Part shown: piece after piece, positions 50,107 through 61,706 of the stretch
Numbering within the stretch: position 1 is the stretch's first letter
Layout of the letters: each line of letters begins with the position of its first letter
Assembly (NCBI RefSeq): GCF_002075795.1
Contig: NZ_CP020472.1
Coordinates: 1,161,001-1,225,000 of the forward strand
DNA: 64,000 nt
Origin: Shewanella japonica
Lineage (GTDB): Bacteria > Pseudomonadota > Gammaproteobacteria > Enterobacterales > Shewanellaceae
Reading direction: 5' to 3'
Notes under the pieces: model-generated
Told to the model about the DNA's origin: nothing
Database searches by the model: none
What the model saw: the letters and a program-made list of their open reading frames with translations, nothing else
Position numbers and translations under genes: made by a program

Positions 50107-51219
50107 TTAACGGTCTATGAATCGTCGATGAGTATGAATACTCATTAAGATGCCAAATCCTATCATCAATGTCATCATCGATGTTCCGCCATAGCTGACT
50201 AACGGCAGTGGTACGCCCACTACAGGTAAAATGCCGGAAACCATGCCAATATTCACGAAAATATAAACGAAGAAGGTCAGGGTAATACTGCCCGCGAGCA
50301 AGCGGGCAAAACTGGTTTGTGCTCGTGAGGCGATAACAAGGCCTCGGCCAATGATATACAAGTACAAGCCTAATAAAATTAAACTACCTATCAAACCAAA
50401 CTCTTCGCCTATCACGGCAAAAATGAAATCAGTGTGGCGCTCAGGTAAGAATTCTAATTGTGATTGTGAGCCCTGTAGCCAGCCTTTACCCCATAGACCA
50501 CCAGAACCAATGGCAATTTTGGATTGGATAATATGATAGCCTGCACCTAGAGGATCACGTTCAGGATCGAATAGGGTCATCACACGTGTGCGTTGATAAT
50601 CGTGCATTAAAAAGAACCACAGTATTGGCAGAAGCGCCAAAATTGCTGCGACACAACTGCCGACAATAACCCAGCTCATGCCTGATAAAAACAGGACAAA
50701 TACACCTGATGCGGCAACAAGAATCGACGTTCCTAAATCCGGTTGTTTGGCAATTAATAAGGTTGGGATTAACAGTATGACTAAACCGCCCGCTAAGTGG
50801 CGCTTTTTAGGCGGCAATGGAAACTTACTGATATACCAAGCCATCGTAATTGGGAAGGCTAATTTGATGAGTTCAGAGGGCTGAAACTCCATAAAACCGA
50901 GGTTTAACCAACGTTGTGCGCCTTTATTGATGGTGCCAAAAAAGTGCACTCCCAAGAGCAGTATTATGCCTGCAACGTAGATGGGCAGAGCCCACCGCCT
51001 GAGGATTTCAGGGTTAATTTGTGCAAATACAAACATTACGCCTAGCGACAGTGTTAAGCGAACTAACTGACGCTCCATCATGGCTGCATCTTCGCCACTG
51101 GCTGAATAAATCACAAATAAGCCAAATAGCATTAATGCTAATAGGCCCAGTAATAGTGGCAAATCTATGTGAAGTTTTTGCCAGATATTTTTTTTATGTG
51201 GGTGGTGAGAAGCATTCAT
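50107..51219 (-). CDS. mrdB: Rod-shape SEDS peptidoglycan polymerase RodA
   Basis: 370 residues from the ATG at 51219, whose first bases overlap the mrdA stop (ATGA). Ten TM helices. SEDS motifs are [31 protein letters not shown] (catalytic Asp region), [19 protein letters not shown] and [11 protein letters not shown]. It polymerises lipid II glycan with PBP2. Confidence 0.97.
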   Translation of the reverse strand: MNASHHPHKKNIWQKLHIDLPLLLGLLALMLFGLFVIYSASGEDAAMMERQLVRLTLSLGVMFVFAQINPEILRRWALPIYVAGIILLLGVHFFGTINKGAQRWLNLGFMEFQPSELIKLAFPITMAWYISKFPLPPKKRHLAGGLVILLIPTLLIAKQPDLGTSILVAASGVFVLFLSGMSWVIVGSCVAAILALLPILWFFLMHDYQRTRVMTLFDPERDPLGAGYHIIQSKIAIGSGGLWGKGWLQGSQSQLEFLPERHTDFIFAVIGEEFGLIGSLILLGLYLYIIGRGLVIASRAQTSFARLLAGSITLTFFVYIFVNIGMVSGILPVVGVPLPLVSYGGTSMMTLMIGFGILMSIHTHRRFIDR

Positions 51220-53072
51220 TCTTCTACCTTCCATTCGTCACGTAACATATATTCATCCAATAGAGCACGGGCAACTGGCCCTGCATTAACACCACCCCAG
51301 CCAGCATTTTCAAGTACAACTGCTAAGACTATTTTCGGGTTTTCATAAGGGGCATAGGCAATGATTAATGCGTTATCTCGTAAATGCTCTGCAACGGTTT
51401 CAGAATCGTATTTGGCATCTTGTGCGACACTGAATACTTGCGCCGTACCGGTTTTCATTGCTGCGGTATAAGTAGCATCGGTAAAGCGAGATTTGTGAGC
51501 TGTGCGGCGCATTGCTTCATTGATGATTTCCCAGTTGTTGTCATTATCGAGCACAATTGGGGCTTGCTCATCTATCGGTGTATCAATTTTTGATGTTTCA
51601 TCTTTAAATGATTTTAACAAATGAGGTGTGAAGCGCTGTCCATGATTGGCTAATATGGTGGCAGCATTCGTTAACTGTAATGGCGTGGTTGTCCAGTAGC
51701 CTTGGCCAATTCCCACCGAAATAGTGTCACCAATATACCAAGGTTGGTTATAGCGCATGCGCTTCCAATCTTTTGAAGGCATGATGCCGTTGGCCTCTTC
51801 GTAAATATCGATGCCAGTGGATTCGCCAAAACCAAATTGGGACATAAACTGGGCAATTTTATCGACACCGACTTTATAGGCGAGATCATAGAAAAACGTG
51901 TCGCAGGAATCCATGATTGAACTATACACATCTACCCAACCGTGACCCCAACGTTTCCAATCTCGGTACTTACGCTCAACATTTGGAATTTGCCAAAAAC
52001 CAGGATCCCAAATACGGGTTTTCTCGGTAATGGTTTTTTCTTCTAGCCCAAGCAGTGCGACATGGGGTTTAATCGTCGATGCAGGTGAATATTGACCTTG
52101 TGTTGCACGGTTAATCAAAGGCCTAGATTTATCATTAAGTAATGCGCTATAGGCTTTAGAACTAATGCCATGTACGAATAAATTAGGGTCGTAAGTTGGG
52201 CTAGAAACCATGGCGAGAACACCACCATCTTGCGGGTCAATAGCGACAACAGAGCCACGGCGACCATCGAGTAACTCCATGGCTTTTTGCTGCAGTTTTA
52301 AATCTAATGTTAAGTAGATATCTTGACCCGGTGTCGGCGGGGTGACTTTTAAGGTACGGATCACTCGACCACGGTTATTCACTTCTTCTTCTAAGTGGCC
52401 AGGTTTACCTAATAATAAGCTTTCGTAGAATTTTTCGATGCCTTGTTTGCCAATGTCATTGGTTGCGGCATAGTTTTTCCATTGTCCTGAGCTTTCAAGT
52501 GAAGCACGGTCACGAGCATTAATTTTTCCAACATAACCCAATACATGGGTCATTAAGCCTTCATATGGGTAATGACGTTTAAGGCCTGCCTCTACTCTAA
52601 AGCCAGGAAATTGGTGTTGGTTAACACTAAATGTGGCAACTTGTTCTTCAGTGAGACGGGATTTAATTGTAAGTGGCTTAAAGCGGCGATGGTAACGCAA
52701 TCTTTCAGTGATGCTTTCTCGTTCATCTGGGGTGAGCGCAATGATCTCATTGAGTTTATCCAGCGACTCAGTTATTCCTTGGGCTTTTTCTGGGATCAGT
52801 TCTAACGTATAAAAAGGTTGGTTTTCAGCCAGTAACTGTCCGTGTCTGTCATAAATAAGACCACGACTAGGTGCAACAGGCACCACACGAATACGGTTAT
52901 CATTGGAGCGTGTTTCGTAATCTTGGAAAGAGACAACCTGCAATTGGTATAGATTAGACAGCAGGATACTGATTAGGACAAATACGCACAGGAAGGTAAA
53001 CAAAGCACGACGTTTGAATAGCGACGCCTCGGCAGCGTGGTCGTGCATGGCAATGCGCTTTTTTGGCGACAC
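51216..53072 (-). CDS. mrdA: Penicillin-binding protein 2
   Basis: 618 residues. N-terminal TM (about 22-45), pedestal/dimer domain, transpeptidase with [12 protein letters not shown] (SxxK), [12 protein letters not shown] (SxD/N), MKTGTAQV (KTG). GTG start at 53072 with GGAG upstream; an in-frame ATG lies 8 codons later. It crosslinks glycan made by RodA during elongation. Start and stop are tightly linked to mrdB. Confidence 0.97.
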   Translation of the reverse strand: MSPKKRIAMHDHAAEASLFKRRALFTFLCVFVLISILLSNLYQLQVVSFQDYETRSNDNRIRVVPVAPSRGLIYDRHGQLLAENQPFYTLELIPEKAQGITESLDKLNEIIALTPDERESITERLRYHRRFKPLTIKSRLTEEQVATFSVNQHQFPGFRVEAGLKRHYPYEGLMTHVLGYVGKINARDRASLESSGQWKNYAATNDIGKQGIEKFYESLLLGKPGHLEEEVNNRGRVIRTLKVTPPTPGQDIYLTLDLKLQQKAMELLDGRRGSVVAIDPQDGGVLAMVSSPTYDPNLFVHGISSKAYSALLNDKSRPLINRATQGQYSPASTIKPHVALLGLEEKTITEKTRIWDPGFWQIPNVERKYRDWKRWGHGWVDVYSSIMDSCDTFFYDLAYKVGVDKIAQFMSQFGFGESTGIDIYEEANGIMPSKDWKRMRYNQPWYIGDTISVGIGQGYWTTTPLQLTNAATILANHGQRFTPHLLKSFKDETSKIDTPIDEQAPIVLDNDNNWEIINEAMRRTAHKSRFTDATYTAAMKTGTAQVFSVAQDAKYDSETVAEHLRDNALIIAYAPYENPKIVLAVVLENAGWGGVNAGPVARALLDEYMLRDEWKVEE

Positions 53073-53167
53073 TTAAGCTATCTCCGATAGGGGTAAGGCA
53101 GAAAAAATTCAGAATAGCTATATTAGCTGAATTAACTTCACTTTTACCAGCGCTTTACCAATTAGGT

Positions 53168-53638
53168 TTATTCTCTGTGGTAGGGGTGGTTGTTATTTAT
53201 GCTCCATGCTCGATAAAGGCTTTCTGCCACCAAAACTCGAACTAATGGATGGGGTAAAGTCAGTGCAGATAAACACCAACTTTGGCTTGCTGCTGCTTTA
53301 CAGTCAGGAGCAAGACCTTCAGGACCGCCAATCAATAAGCTGACATCGCGGCCATCAAGTTGCCATTTACTGAGTTGCTGAGCAAGTTGAGGCGTTTCCC
53401 AATTCTTGCCTGGCAAATCTAGGCTTACAATGTGATTGCCTTTGGGCACTGCTGCTAGCATAAGTTCGCCTTCTTTTTGAAGAATGCGTGCTATATCAGC
53501 ATTTTTACCGCGCTTTCCTGCGGGGATTTCAATCAGTTCTAACGCCATATCGCGAGGAAAGCGACGTTGGTACTCTTCAAATCCGCGGGTGACCCAATCT
53601 GGCATCTTAGTGCCAACAGCAATCAGTTGTAACTTCAT
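53168..53638 (-). CDS. rlmH: 23S rRNA (pseudouridine1915-N3)-methyltransferase RlmH
   Basis: 156 residues: SPOUT fold with [33 protein letters not shown] and the knot motif [17 protein letters not shown], ending [22 protein letters not shown] with the conserved HPYHRE tail. It methylates pseudouridine 1915 of 23S rRNA. The ATG overlaps the rsfS stop (TAATG). Confidence 0.97.
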   Translation of the reverse strand: MKLQLIAVGTKMPDWVTRGFEEYQRRFPRDMALELIEIPAGKRGKNADIARILQKEGELMLAAVPKGNHIVSLDLPGKNWETPQLAQQLSKWQLDGRDVSLLIGGPEGLAPDCKAAASQSWCLSALTLPHPLVRVLVAESLYRAWSINNNHPYHRE

Positions 53639-53967
53639 TATGCGTCGCTATCAGTCCATAGTTTTTCTAGGTCGTAGAATTCGCGTGTTGCTTGCTGCAT
53701 CACGTGTAAAATTACGCCACCTAAATCAACCAGTACCCATTCGCTGCTGTCACGACCTTCAACACCTAATGGTTGCATGCCTGCAGTTTTAGCTTCGACG
53801 ATCATATTCTCTGCGATTGCACGAACATGTGTTTTTGATGTACCAGAACAAATTACCATAAAATCAGTAATGTGCGATTGGTTTGCCACGTCTAATACCA
53901 CAACGTCTTTGGCTTTTAGGTCATCGATCTTATCGACAACAAAATCTTTTAATTCCGTGCTCTGCAC
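53638..53967 (-). CDS. rsfS: Ribosome silencing factor RsfS
   Basis: 109 residues. Family motifs [24 protein letters not shown] and [23 protein letters not shown], then [13 protein letters not shown] start with GAGG 8 bp upstream. It binds L14 and blocks subunit joining in starvation. Overlaps rlmH by 1 bp. Confidence 0.97.
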   Translation of the reverse strand: MQSTELKDFVVDKIDDLKAKDVVVLDVANQSHITDFMVICSGTSKTHVRAIAENMIVEAKTAGMQPLGVEGRDSSEWVLVDLGGVILHVMQQATREFYDLEKLWTDSDA

Positions 53968-54055
53968 GTCACTTACCTCGATCTGTTAAAACAACGGGGC
54001 ATTATACGCAAAATACCCCTGTTAGCGCAATTGAACTGGCGTGCAAATGAACAGC

Positions 54056-54709
54056 TTAATTAGCTTGATACAGACTATGTTGGCAAATGTATTGCTGAAT
54101 GACCCCAGGGAGTAATGCATTTAGCTGTGCATTGTTTGAGTCTTGGCGTTCTTCGACTGTTAAATTGCTCAGCAATTGGCGTATTTGTGTCGAGGAGATA
54201 TCTTGCGGCTGTACTTCGATAGGGTAGATTTTTCCTGTCAATGCACTGGTACTGACGAGTTGGTTATCTGCTAATACGCTTGCCATTGGATGTTCAGCTG
54301 TTAACTGCCAGCCTGGTCGCTGACATACGACGATATGGCATAAGTCGAATAATGATTGCCAGCGATACCAAGTGGGTAATTGGATAAACGAGTCGGTTCC
54401 CATAATGAAGTAAAACTGATGCTGGGGATATTGCTGTTTAAGTAATGCTAACGTTGCTACCGAATATGATGGCGTGTCACGATTAATTTCAATATCACAA
54501 AGTGCAAACTCATCATATAGCTCACAGACAGCTTGAGTCATTGCAAGACGATGTTGACTGTTGACTGTCGTTGATTGTTTGTGGGGCGGTATATGATTTG
54601 GCATTAACCAAATTTTATCGAGATTTAGCTGATGCAAGACTTCCAATGCGGGCTTGATGTGACCTAAATGAATTGGGTCAAAAGTGCCGCCTAGTAATCC
54701 TATTTTCAT
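54056..54709 (-). CDS. nadD: Nicotinate-nucleotide adenylyltransferase
   Basis: 217 residues. [15 protein letters not shown] is the (H/T)xGH nucleotidyl-transfer motif, PNHIPPHK binds nicotinate mononucleotide, and [10 protein letters not shown] is the C-terminal ISSTxIR motif. It makes deamido-NAD. Overlaps holA by 4 bp. Confidence 0.96.
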   Translation of the reverse strand: MKIGLLGGTFDPIHLGHIKPALEVLHQLNLDKIWLMPNHIPPHKQSTTVNSQHRLAMTQAVCELYDEFALCDIEINRDTPSYSVATLALLKQQYPQHQFYFIMGTDSFIQLPTWYRWQSLFDLCHIVVCQRPGWQLTAEHPMASVLADNQLVSTSALTGKIYPIEVQPQDISSTQIRQLLSNLTVEERQDSNNAQLNALLPGVIQQYICQHSLYQAN

Positions 54710-55737
54710 GTCTGTAGCTCAATATGGGCAAGGCGGCGATGTGCATTTGGATCAAATAGCAAACATAAATGACTCATAGCGGTCCAATCTTCAATACCCT
54801 GTTGTTTGAGATTCATTTCCATTTTTGAAGCAAAGGCAAGCATGTGTTCGATTTGGCTTAGGGTTAAGCGAGTTAATGCTGCTTGATAAAGCGGTTTGCG
54901 TTTATCCCATATACGGTGCTGCTGCCAAAGACTATTAAGCTGTGCGCCTTCTTCGACCGCCGTTTTTAAACTAAGCAGTACATTAAGTTCTTTAAACAGT
55001 GCCCACATTAAAATTGGCATGGCGGTGCCTTCACCATTTAATTGCACCAGCATGTGCTGTGCGTGCTTTTGATGGTTACCTAATAGGGCATCCGTAAGCT
55101 GAAATACGGTAAAGCGAGATTGATCTTCAAAATAATCAGTTAAATGATCACTATGAATCGGTTGTTCCGGACTGAGTAATTGCAGTAGCTGTAGTGCTTG
55201 CTCTGCTGCTAATAAGTTACCTTCAAACAAATTAAACAGCATGGCTTTGGCATCCATTTGCACTTGCAAATGATAATGATGGATTCGGTTATCTAGCCAG
55301 CGCTGAAATTGCTTCCCTTCTGGGGTGGTACAAGGTAAATAAATGCCAGATGCATCGAGGGTCTTAAACCATTTACTTTTAGTTTCAGCGGACAGCTTTG
55401 GTCCGTGAATAAGTAAAATAATGTCTGGATTAGGGCTTTGCATCATTGAAATTAATGCAGCAGAGCCTTCTGTGCCGGGTTTAGCTTGTGGCAGGGTTAA
55501 TTCAATGATCCGTCGACTGGCAAATAAACTCATGGATTGCCATTCCTGAATCAAATCATTCCAGCTGAAACCTGTTTCTTGAGTTAAGTGAACACGTTCA
55601 TCAAAGCCATGCTTTTTCGCTGCTGCTAAAATCTGTCCTTTGCAATTTTCGATGAGCCATGGGTCATCGCCAAATAACAGGTAGCAACCTTGCGGATTTT
55701 TTAAATGCTGGCTTATTTGATCTGGGTAAACCCGCAT
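54706..55737 (-). CDS. holA: DNA polymerase III delta subunit
   Basis: 343 residues from ATG 55737, overlapping the lptE stop by 1 bp (TGATG) with GAGGTG 5 bp upstream. [30 protein letters not shown] and [19 protein letters not shown] are HolA features. Delta opens the sliding clamp in the clamp-loader complex. Confidence 0.95.
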   Translation of the reverse strand: MRVYPDQISQHLKNPQGCYLLFGDDPWLIENCKGQILAAAKKHGFDERVHLTQETGFSWNDLIQEWQSMSLFASRRIIELTLPQAKPGTEGSAALISMMQSPNPDIILLIHGPKLSAETKSKWFKTLDASGIYLPCTTPEGKQFQRWLDNRIHHYHLQVQMDAKAMLFNLFEGNLLAAEQALQLLQLLSPEQPIHSDHLTDYFEDQSRFTVFQLTDALLGNHQKHAQHMLVQLNGEGTAMPILMWALFKELNVLLSLKTAVEEGAQLNSLWQQHRIWDKRKPLYQAALTRLTLSQIEHMLAFASKMEMNLKQQGIEDWTAMSHLCLLFDPNAHRRLAHIELQT

Positions 55738-56246
55738 CAATTCACCTCGATTGAGGCCAACGTTTGAATAATGTTGTCAGCTGCTTGAATACGCATTTCT
55801 TTGACCAACATATCCATCTCGCGACTTTTAGCGAGAGCTGTACGAGGATCGTCTTGGTAATCGCGTCGTACTTCAGCATGGAAAATTTGTGGTTCAGATT
55901 GTGGCAAAGTGACGGAATAATTCACTAAATAAATCAATTCGTATTCGGCAACGTTACCTGTTGGGTATAACGATAATGTCGCTCGCTCTAATGAGTCGTT
56001 AATTAACCTTAGTGTTGGCGTTGTATCTGATGCAGGTACTGTTGAGACTGCATGAATACGTAATCTGTCGCTTACCAGTCTTGATAGCTCACTGTATTGA
56101 TCGCTGGTGCTTAAATGTAATTCTTCAAGCTCAGCTGGAATAGAATAACTGCGTTGTAATTTAAAGCCGCAACCTGCAGTGGTTAAGATAACCAGTGCGA
56201 TTATTGCCAAGCTAATGCGTTGTATTAGCATCACTGTTATTGGCAT
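55737..56246 (-). CDS. lptE: LPS-assembly lipoprotein LptE
   Basis: 169 residues or fewer. Lipobox LTTAGCGFKLQ. The body (LEELHLSTSDQYSELSRLVSDRL, ELIYLVNYSV) and EVRRDYQDDPRTALAKSREMDML fit LptE, the plug in the LptD outer-membrane LPS translocon. The ATG at 56246 is uncomfortably close to AAGG; the ATG at 56231 is the alternative. Confidence 0.92.
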   Translation of the reverse strand: MPITVMLIQRISLAIIALVILTTAGCGFKLQRSYSIPAELEELHLSTSDQYSELSRLVSDRLRIHAVSTVPASDTTPTLRLINDSLERATLSLYPTGNVAEYELIYLVNYSVTLPQSEPQIFHAEVRRDYQDDPRTALAKSREMDMLVKEMRIQAADNIIQTLASIEVN

Positions 56247-56310
56247 CCTTTTAAACGTTGGAGTGGATATTTTGCTAAAGCAAAGTTGAATAATAGATTA
56301 CAGGGAAATA

Positions 56311-56341
56311 AGTAAGGTTGCTAATCAATAGCAACCTTACT
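56311..56341 (-). terminator. Hairpin between leuS and lptE
   Basis: 13-bp perfect stem AGTAAGGTTGCTA / TAGCAACCTTACT with loop ATCAA, followed on the minus strand by TATTT. It is 54 bp after the leuS stop and should reduce read-through into lptE. Confidence 0.8.
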
Positions 56342-56394
56342 GTCAGAAAATGCATTATTTCACTGTAGTGAACAGCGTTAATTGTTGAAAATGA

Positions 56395-58974
56395 TTATTT
56401 TGCAACAATGTTCAGCAGTTTACCTGGTACGTAAATCACTTTACGCACGGTGACACCGTCAGTGAACTTTTGTACGTTTTCATCCGCTAAGCCTAACGCT
56501 TCAACTTCTTCTTTTGATGCATCTGCAGCAACGGTGATTTTAGCGCGCAGTTTACCATTCACTTGAACGATAATAAGTTTGCTGTCTTCAACCAGTGCTG
56601 ACTCATCAACTGTTGGCCATAAGCTATCTTCAATATCAGTTTGGTTACCTAATGCAGTCCATAAGCTAAAGCTTGTATGTGGAATGATAGGGTAAAGCAA
56701 ACGCGTTACTGCAGTTAATGCTTCTTGCATAAGTGCACGGTCTTGCTCGTTGGCAGACGGTGCTTTTTGCAATTTGTTCATTAGCTCCATGATAGCGGCA
56801 ATAGCAGTGTTGAACATTTGACGACGCTCGATGTCATCACTGACTTTGGCGATGGTCTTATGCAGTTCACGACGAAGTGCTTTTTGATTGTTATCAAGCG
56901 CTTTAGGGTCAAGAACAACAACGTCACCTTGAGCAACATGATCGTGTGCCGTTTTCCATAAACGCTTAATAAAGCGATGTGCACCTTCAACACTTGATTC
57001 TTGCCATTCAAGCGTTAGCTCAGGTGGTGCAGCAAACATCATGAATAAACGTACGGTGTCAGCACCGTATTTATCAACCATTTCTTGTGGGTCAATACCG
57101 TTATTCTTAGACTTCGACATTTTGCTCATACCGGTGTAAACCAGCTCATGGCCTTCTTTGTCGACAGCCTTAACTACACGGCCTTTATCGTCAGTTTCTT
57201 GAACTGTTACATCAGCTGGTGAAACCCAAACTCGAGCGCCTTTCTCATTGGTGTAGTAGTACGCATCAGCAAGTACCATACCTTGAGTTAATAGACGTTT
57301 TGCTGGCTCGTTCGAATCCACTAATCCGATATCGCGAAGTAATTTGTGGAAGAAACGGAAGTAAAGTAAGTGCATACACGCATGTTCGATACCACCAATG
57401 TATTGATCCACTGGTAACCAGTAGTTCGCTTTAGCAGGGTCAAGCATTTGATCGGCATGCGGGCTACAGTAACGTGCGTAGTACCAAGATGATTCCATAA
57501 AGGTATCGAAGGTATCTGTTTCACGTAGTGCTGGCTGGCCGTTAACTTCTGTCTTAGCCCATTCTTTGTCTGCTTTAATTGGGCTTTGAATACCATCCAT
57601 TACCACATCTTCAGGTAAGACAACGGGGAGTTGCTCTTCTGGCGTTGGCATGACAGTACCGTCTTCAAGGGTCACCATTGGAATTGGTGCGCCCCAGTAG
57701 CGTTGACGAGAAACACCCCAGTCACGTAGACGGAAGTTGACTTGACGCTTACCTTTACCTTCTGCGGCAAGTTTTGCATCAATCGCATCAAAAGCGGCTT
57801 GGAATTCAAGACCGTCGAACTCAGCTGAATTAAATAGTACGCCTTTTTCAGTGAAGGCTTCTTCACTAATATCTAGCTCACCATCAACTGGCTTTATTAC
57901 AGCTTCAATGGCTAAACCATACTTTTTAGCAAATTCGTAATCACGTTGATCATGAGCAGGAACAGACATAACAGCGCCTGTACCATAGTTCATTAATACA
58001 AAGTTTCCGACCCAAATTGGGACTTCTTTACCCGTTAATGGGTGAATGGCATTAAGACCCGTTGCAACGCCTTTTTTCTCCATTGCAGCCATAGCAGCTT
58101 CAGTGGTATCAACGTTTTTACATTCTTCAATGAATGCAGCTAACTCTGGGTTATTCAGCGCGGCTTTTTCTGCTAGCGGGTGACCGCTTGCAATCGCAAC
58201 ATACGTCACACCCATAACGGTATCAGGACGCGTTGTGTAGATATCGAACGTCTCGTCACTGTTAGCAACATTAAAGGTCATTTCGATACCTTCACTGCGG
58301 CCAATCCAGTTACGCTGCATTGACTTAACCTGTTCAGGCCATTCGTCTAGCTGATCAATATCATTTAATAGCTCTTCAGCGTAATCGGTAATTTTGATGA
58401 ACCACTGAGGGATTTCTTTTTGAACCACTTCAGTGTCACAGCGCCAGCAGCAGCCGTCTTGTACTTGTTCATTGGCGAGTACGGTTTCATCGTTTGGACA
58501 CCAGTTTACTGACGCAGTCTTTTTATAGACTAAGCCTTTTTCGTATAGCTTGGTGAAGAACCATTGCTCCCACTGGTAGTACTCAGGAGTACAAGTCGCA
58601 ATTTCACGACTCCAATCATAACCAAAACCCAATAATTTAAGCTGGTTTTTCATGTAGTCGATATTTTCGTATGTCCACGGTGCTGGGGCAGTCTTGTTGT
58701 TGATTGCCGCATTTTCAGCAGGTAGGCCGAATGAGTCCCAACCGATAGGTTGTAATACATTTTTACCTTGCAAACGATGGTAACGAGCAACAACATCACC
58801 TATGGTGTAGTTACGGACGTGTCCCATGTGAAGTCGACCAGATGGATAAGGGAACATTGAGAGACAGTAAAATTTCTCTTTGTTTTCATCTTCTGTAACT
58901 TCGAAGGTTTTTTTGTCTTCCCAGTGCTTTTGCACTAGGGCTTCAATTTCTGAGGGATTATATTGCTCTTGCAT
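56395..58974 (-). CDS. leuS: Leucyl-tRNA synthetase
   Basis: 859 residues from the ATG beginning [18 protein letters not shown], as in E. coli LeuS (860); the frame runs 9 codons further up. Class I motifs are [15 protein letters not shown] (HIGH) and [11 protein letters not shown] (KMSKS). The editing domain spans about 225-415 ([16 protein letters not shown]), with [13 protein letters not shown] and the C-terminal tRNA-binding domain present. First gene of the minus-strand group; divergent from ybeL. Confidence 0.98.
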   Translation of the reverse strand: MQEQYNPSEIEALVQKHWEDKKTFEVTEDENKEKFYCLSMFPYPSGRLHMGHVRNYTIGDVVARYHRLQGKNVLQPIGWDSFGLPAENAAINNKTAPAPWTYENIDYMKNQLKLLGFGYDWSREIATCTPEYYQWEQWFFTKLYEKGLVYKKTASVNWCPNDETVLANEQVQDGCCWRCDTEVVQKEIPQWFIKITDYAEELLNDIDQLDEWPEQVKSMQRNWIGRSEGIEMTFNVANSDETFDIYTTRPDTVMGVTYVAIASGHPLAEKAALNNPELAAFIEECKNVDTTEAAMAAMEKKGVATGLNAIHPLTGKEVPIWVGNFVLMNYGTGAVMSVPAHDQRDYEFAKKYGLAIEAVIKPVDGELDISEEAFTEKGVLFNSAEFDGLEFQAAFDAIDAKLAAEGKGKRQVNFRLRDWGVSRQRYWGAPIPMVTLEDGTVMPTPEEQLPVVLPEDVVMDGIQSPIKADKEWAKTEVNGQPALRETDTFDTFMESSWYYARYCSPHADQMLDPAKANYWLPVDQYIGGIEHACMHLLYFRFFHKLLRDIGLVDSNEPAKRLLTQGMVLADAYYYTNEKGARVWVSPADVTVQETDDKGRVVKAVDKEGHELVYTGMSKMSKSKNNGIDPQEMVDKYGADTVRLFMMFAAPPELTLEWQESSVEGAHRFIKRLWKTAHDHVAQGDVVVLDPKALDNNQKALRRELHKTIAKVSDDIERRQMFNTAIAAIMELMNKLQKAPSANEQDRALMQEALTAVTRLLYPIIPHTSFSLWTALGNQTDIEDSLWPTVDESALVEDSKLIIVQVNGKLRAKITVAADASKEEVEALGLADENVQKFTDGVTVRKVIYVPGKLLNIVAK

Positions 58975-59094
58975 CAATCTATTCCGGCCTATGCCGCCCA
59001 TTGTTTGATCTAACGCTAAAAAGCGCGAGTGAGATCTGCATAGAATAAACTAGAAGTGATGCATTAAAAAGGTTCAGATGAAGGAGTATTTTTT

Positions 59095-59595
59095 ATGAGT
59101 GGAAGAAGTTCAGCATTATTAGGGCTTTATCAGACGCTTTTTGAGCAAGTGAAACAGCGCTATGAAGAAGATAACTCATTGACTGCAAAGAGCCTTTTTG
59201 CATCAGTAACCCAGTGTAAAGATTGTTTGCAATTGAAGTCAGAAGCTCAAGCAGAGGAACTCGCTTTAGTAGAAGAATTTTTAAAGCGTGACATCGCAAG
59301 CTATGTAAAAGAGGAAAATGCTGAAAATCTCAGTTTTAGTCCTACAGTTATCACTTTAGAAAACACCCTTTGGCATTGGCTAGGTGAAATTACGGATAGA
59401 AGCCAAGTTGAATGGCATGAGATTGCCCAAGACTTCAAACACAAGGGCTTTTATATGTCGGGTGAGGTGATAAACCAAGGAAAGGTCATTTGTACTGAAT
59501 GTAACCATGAAATGAGCATTGAGTTTCCAAGCTTAATTCCTGACTGCCCTCAGTGTGATAATGAAATGTTCACCCGAGAATCATTAGCACCTTAA
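59095..59595 (+). CDS. ybeL: YbeL-like zinc-ribbon protein (DUF1451)
   Basis: 166 residues. A helical N-terminal part (LGLYQTLFEQVKQRYEE, EFLKRDIASYVKEE, LENTLWHWLGEITDRSQVEW) precedes a C-terminal zinc ribbon with CTECNHE and CPQCDNE pairs. AAGGAG lies 9 bp before the ATG. Conserved next to leuS in enterobacteria. Function unknown. Confidence 0.9.
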   Translation: MSGRSSALLGLYQTLFEQVKQRYEEDNSLTAKSLFASVTQCKDCLQLKSEAQAEELALVEEFLKRDIASYVKEENAENLSFSPTVITLENTLWHWLGEITDRSQVEWHEIAQDFKHKGFYMSGEVINQGKVICTECNHEMSIEFPSLIPDCPQCDNEMFTRESLAP

Positions 59596-59608
59596 TGTTT
59601 TAACTAAG

Positions 59609-59636
59609 GTTAATTGGCTCAGCTGAGCCAATTAAC
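59609..59636. terminator. 28-bp perfect palindrome between ybeL and the pilin gene
   Basis: GTTAATTGGCTCAG followed directly by its reverse complement, between convergent stops at 59595 and 59640. It lacks a strong T-tract, so termination is plausible but not certain. Confidence 0.7.
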
Positions 59637-59639
59637 GGT

Positions 59640-60134
59640 TTAACACCCAGATACCTCGTTAACATAGCCTGGTGGGCTGGTTGCATTAGCAGCTTGGGTA
59701 TAGAGAAAATAACATTGGTCATCTTGGACTTTGCCGTCTTGGTTTAGATCGTAACCGATAAAGGTATTTGCAATACCTTGGTACTCAATCACAAAACCAT
59801 CATCAAGAATGAGCCATTTTTCGATATCAGTATTGTCTAGGTAACCCCATTTTAGGCGGGTATTAAAGCTGTCATCACCTTCTAAATCAATATCTAACAA
59901 ATCATCACGGCTTCCTACAGCTTGAGTAGAAAAGCTACTCATCTGCGAGCGGGCATAAACAAGATTATTTGCTGTTTTAGCACTGGCATTGAGCTGTGCA
60001 AGGCCACTGACTCTCGCTTCAGTAGAGACAGTGATAAATTTAGGTGCTGCCACGATGGCTAAAATAGCCAAAATGATAATGACAACAACGAGCTCAATTA
60101 AGGTAAACCCTGTTTGCTTTTGTTTTTGGTTCAA
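59640..60134 (-). CDS. Type IV pilin-like / pseudopilin protein
   Basis: 164 residues. The prepilin peptidase site is KQKQTG|FTLIELVVVIIILAILAIVAAPKF with the conserved Glu5 of the mature chain. A globular domain of about 120 residues follows, with a calcium-like DLNQDGKVQDDQC loop and a Cys pair (DDQCYFL, VSGC) forming the D-region disulfide. It resembles MSHA-type minor pilins. No other pilus gene is nearby. The start overlaps the lnt stop by 4 bp, so it is translated from the lnt mRNA. Confidence 0.88.
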   Translation of the reverse strand: MNQKQKQTGFTLIELVVVIIILAILAIVAAPKFITVSTEARVSGLAQLNASAKTANNLVYARSQMSSFSTQAVGSRDDLLDIDLEGDDSFNTRLKWGYLDNTDIEKWLILDDGFVIEYQGIANTFIGYDLNQDGKVQDDQCYFLYTQAANATSPPGYVNEVSGC

Positions 60135-61702
60135 TCAGTTTTGCTCTGTTTCCAGATCGACACTTGAATAGCGATGCCAACGAGTAATAGTAACCAGCAC
60201 AATATCAATAATGGGGTCTGACCTAGATGTTTAAACCAAGTTTCACCGTCATATAAAGCGACATCGGCCACTAATACGCCTTCTTTAAATTGTGGTATTT
60301 GGTGGGTAATACGCCCGTGGACATCAACCACTGCTGTCACGCCATTATTGGTTGCTCGAACCAGTGGTCTACCAAGTTCAATTGAGCGCATTTGGGCAAT
60401 TTCCATGTGCTGTAGAGGGCCAATTGAGTCACCAAACCATGCATCATTTGACACAGTAAGCAGTAAATCAGTATCAGCATGAGTATTGGCGCGAAGCTGT
60501 TCTGGAAATACGATTTCATAGCAAAGTGCTGGAGCAATTTGATACCCCATAGTGTTAAGGTTTTGCTGTTGAAAATTTCCCCTAGCAAATGATGACATTG
60601 GCAGATTAAAAAACGGTGCCAATGGTCTTAGCAGACTCTCAAACGGGACGAATTCACCGATAGGCAGTAAGTGGTGTTTTTTATAATCATTAGTGCCATT
60701 GCCTTGATAATCGCCCATAGGTTGAACGGCTTTATTAGCGTTACCTAGGACAATAAGAGAATTATAAAAATCATTCTTTTGCAGACTGATGATGCCAGTA
60801 ATAATGGCACTGTCATTCATATTGGCGACTTTATCTGTGTTTCTTAAAAAATCACCCACCATTGATTCTGGTGCTGGAACAGCAGCCTCTGGCCATATGA
60901 CAATATCAGCATCAAAATTTGGACGGCTTAAGTCCATGTATTTTAGCAGTGTAGGCCATAGTGCATCAGGCTCCCATTTCATGCTTTGTGCAATATTACC
61001 TTGCACCAAGGCAACTTTTACAGTCTCATTGCGAGGGGTAATGTCCGATATCATTGGTGCTGCGATTGTGGACGCCAATAGCACTGCAGAAATAATGATG
61101 GCACTCATAAAGCGCTTTTTCATGACCAATGCAATAGAGCCACAGAATAGGGCAATGATGTAACTTAATCCAAGTGCGCCAACAATGCTGGCTAACTCAG
61201 AAAGTGGCCCTTGGGTTTGGCTGTAGCCAGCCCATAACCACGGGAACCCAGTTAATACCCAGCCTCGCATCCACTCTGTAATAACCCAAAGAGCTGGAAA
61301 CAAACCTAGATATTGGAAATAACAATGCCAATGCTTAAAGCGTGGGTGTTGACTAAGCTTAGCGGTGAGGTAGCCTGCCAGTGCAGGATAAAGTGCTAGG
61401 TAAAGAGCTAATAACCCCATTAATGTCATCGATACAAATAAGGGTAATCCCCCAAAGGTGTCGATGCTGACATGTACCCAGCTTATACCAAAGGCAAAAC
61501 AGCCAAAGCCGAAACTTAACCAGTGAAAGAAGTTTTCTTTTGGGGTTAATTTACGGCTTTGCCAGAGGACAAATAACATCGCCGCTGGATAGAAGGCCCA
61601 AATGGAGTAGGGCGCAAAAGCGAGTGTGGTTGAAGCACCCGCAATAAAAGCGGTCATCATCTTAACTAAAGATGATGCAGAGATATTATTTTTTTTAAAC
61701 AC
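60131..61702 (-). CDS. lnt: Apolipoprotein N-acyltransferase
   Basis: 523 residues with six to eight TM helices and a nitrilase domain. The catalytic triad is in IVIWPEAAVPAPE (Glu), YKKHHLLPIGEFVPFE (Lys) and ALCYEIVFPEQL (Cys). It adds the third acyl chain to lipoproteins. Lies 4 bp after corC; ends overlapping the pilin gene. Confidence 0.97.
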   Translation of the reverse strand: MFKKNNISASSLVKMMTAFIAGASTTLAFAPYSIWAFYPAAMLFVLWQSRKLTPKENFFHWLSFGFGCFAFGISWVHVSIDTFGGLPLFVSMTLMGLLALYLALYPALAGYLTAKLSQHPRFKHWHCYFQYLGLFPALWVITEWMRGWVLTGFPWLWAGYSQTQGPLSELASIVGALGLSYIIALFCGSIALVMKKRFMSAIIISAVLLASTIAAPMISDITPRNETVKVALVQGNIAQSMKWEPDALWPTLLKYMDLSRPNFDADIVIWPEAAVPAPESMVGDFLRNTDKVANMNDSAIITGIISLQKNDFYNSLIVLGNANKAVQPMGDYQGNGTNDYKKHHLLPIGEFVPFESLLRPLAPFFNLPMSSFARGNFQQQNLNTMGYQIAPALCYEIVFPEQLRANTHADTDLLLTVSNDAWFGDSIGPLQHMEIAQMRSIELGRPLVRATNNGVTAVVDVHGRITHQIPQFKEGVLVADVALYDGETWFKHLGQTPLLILCWLLLLVGIAIQVSIWKQSKTD

Positions 61703-61706
61703 AGTG

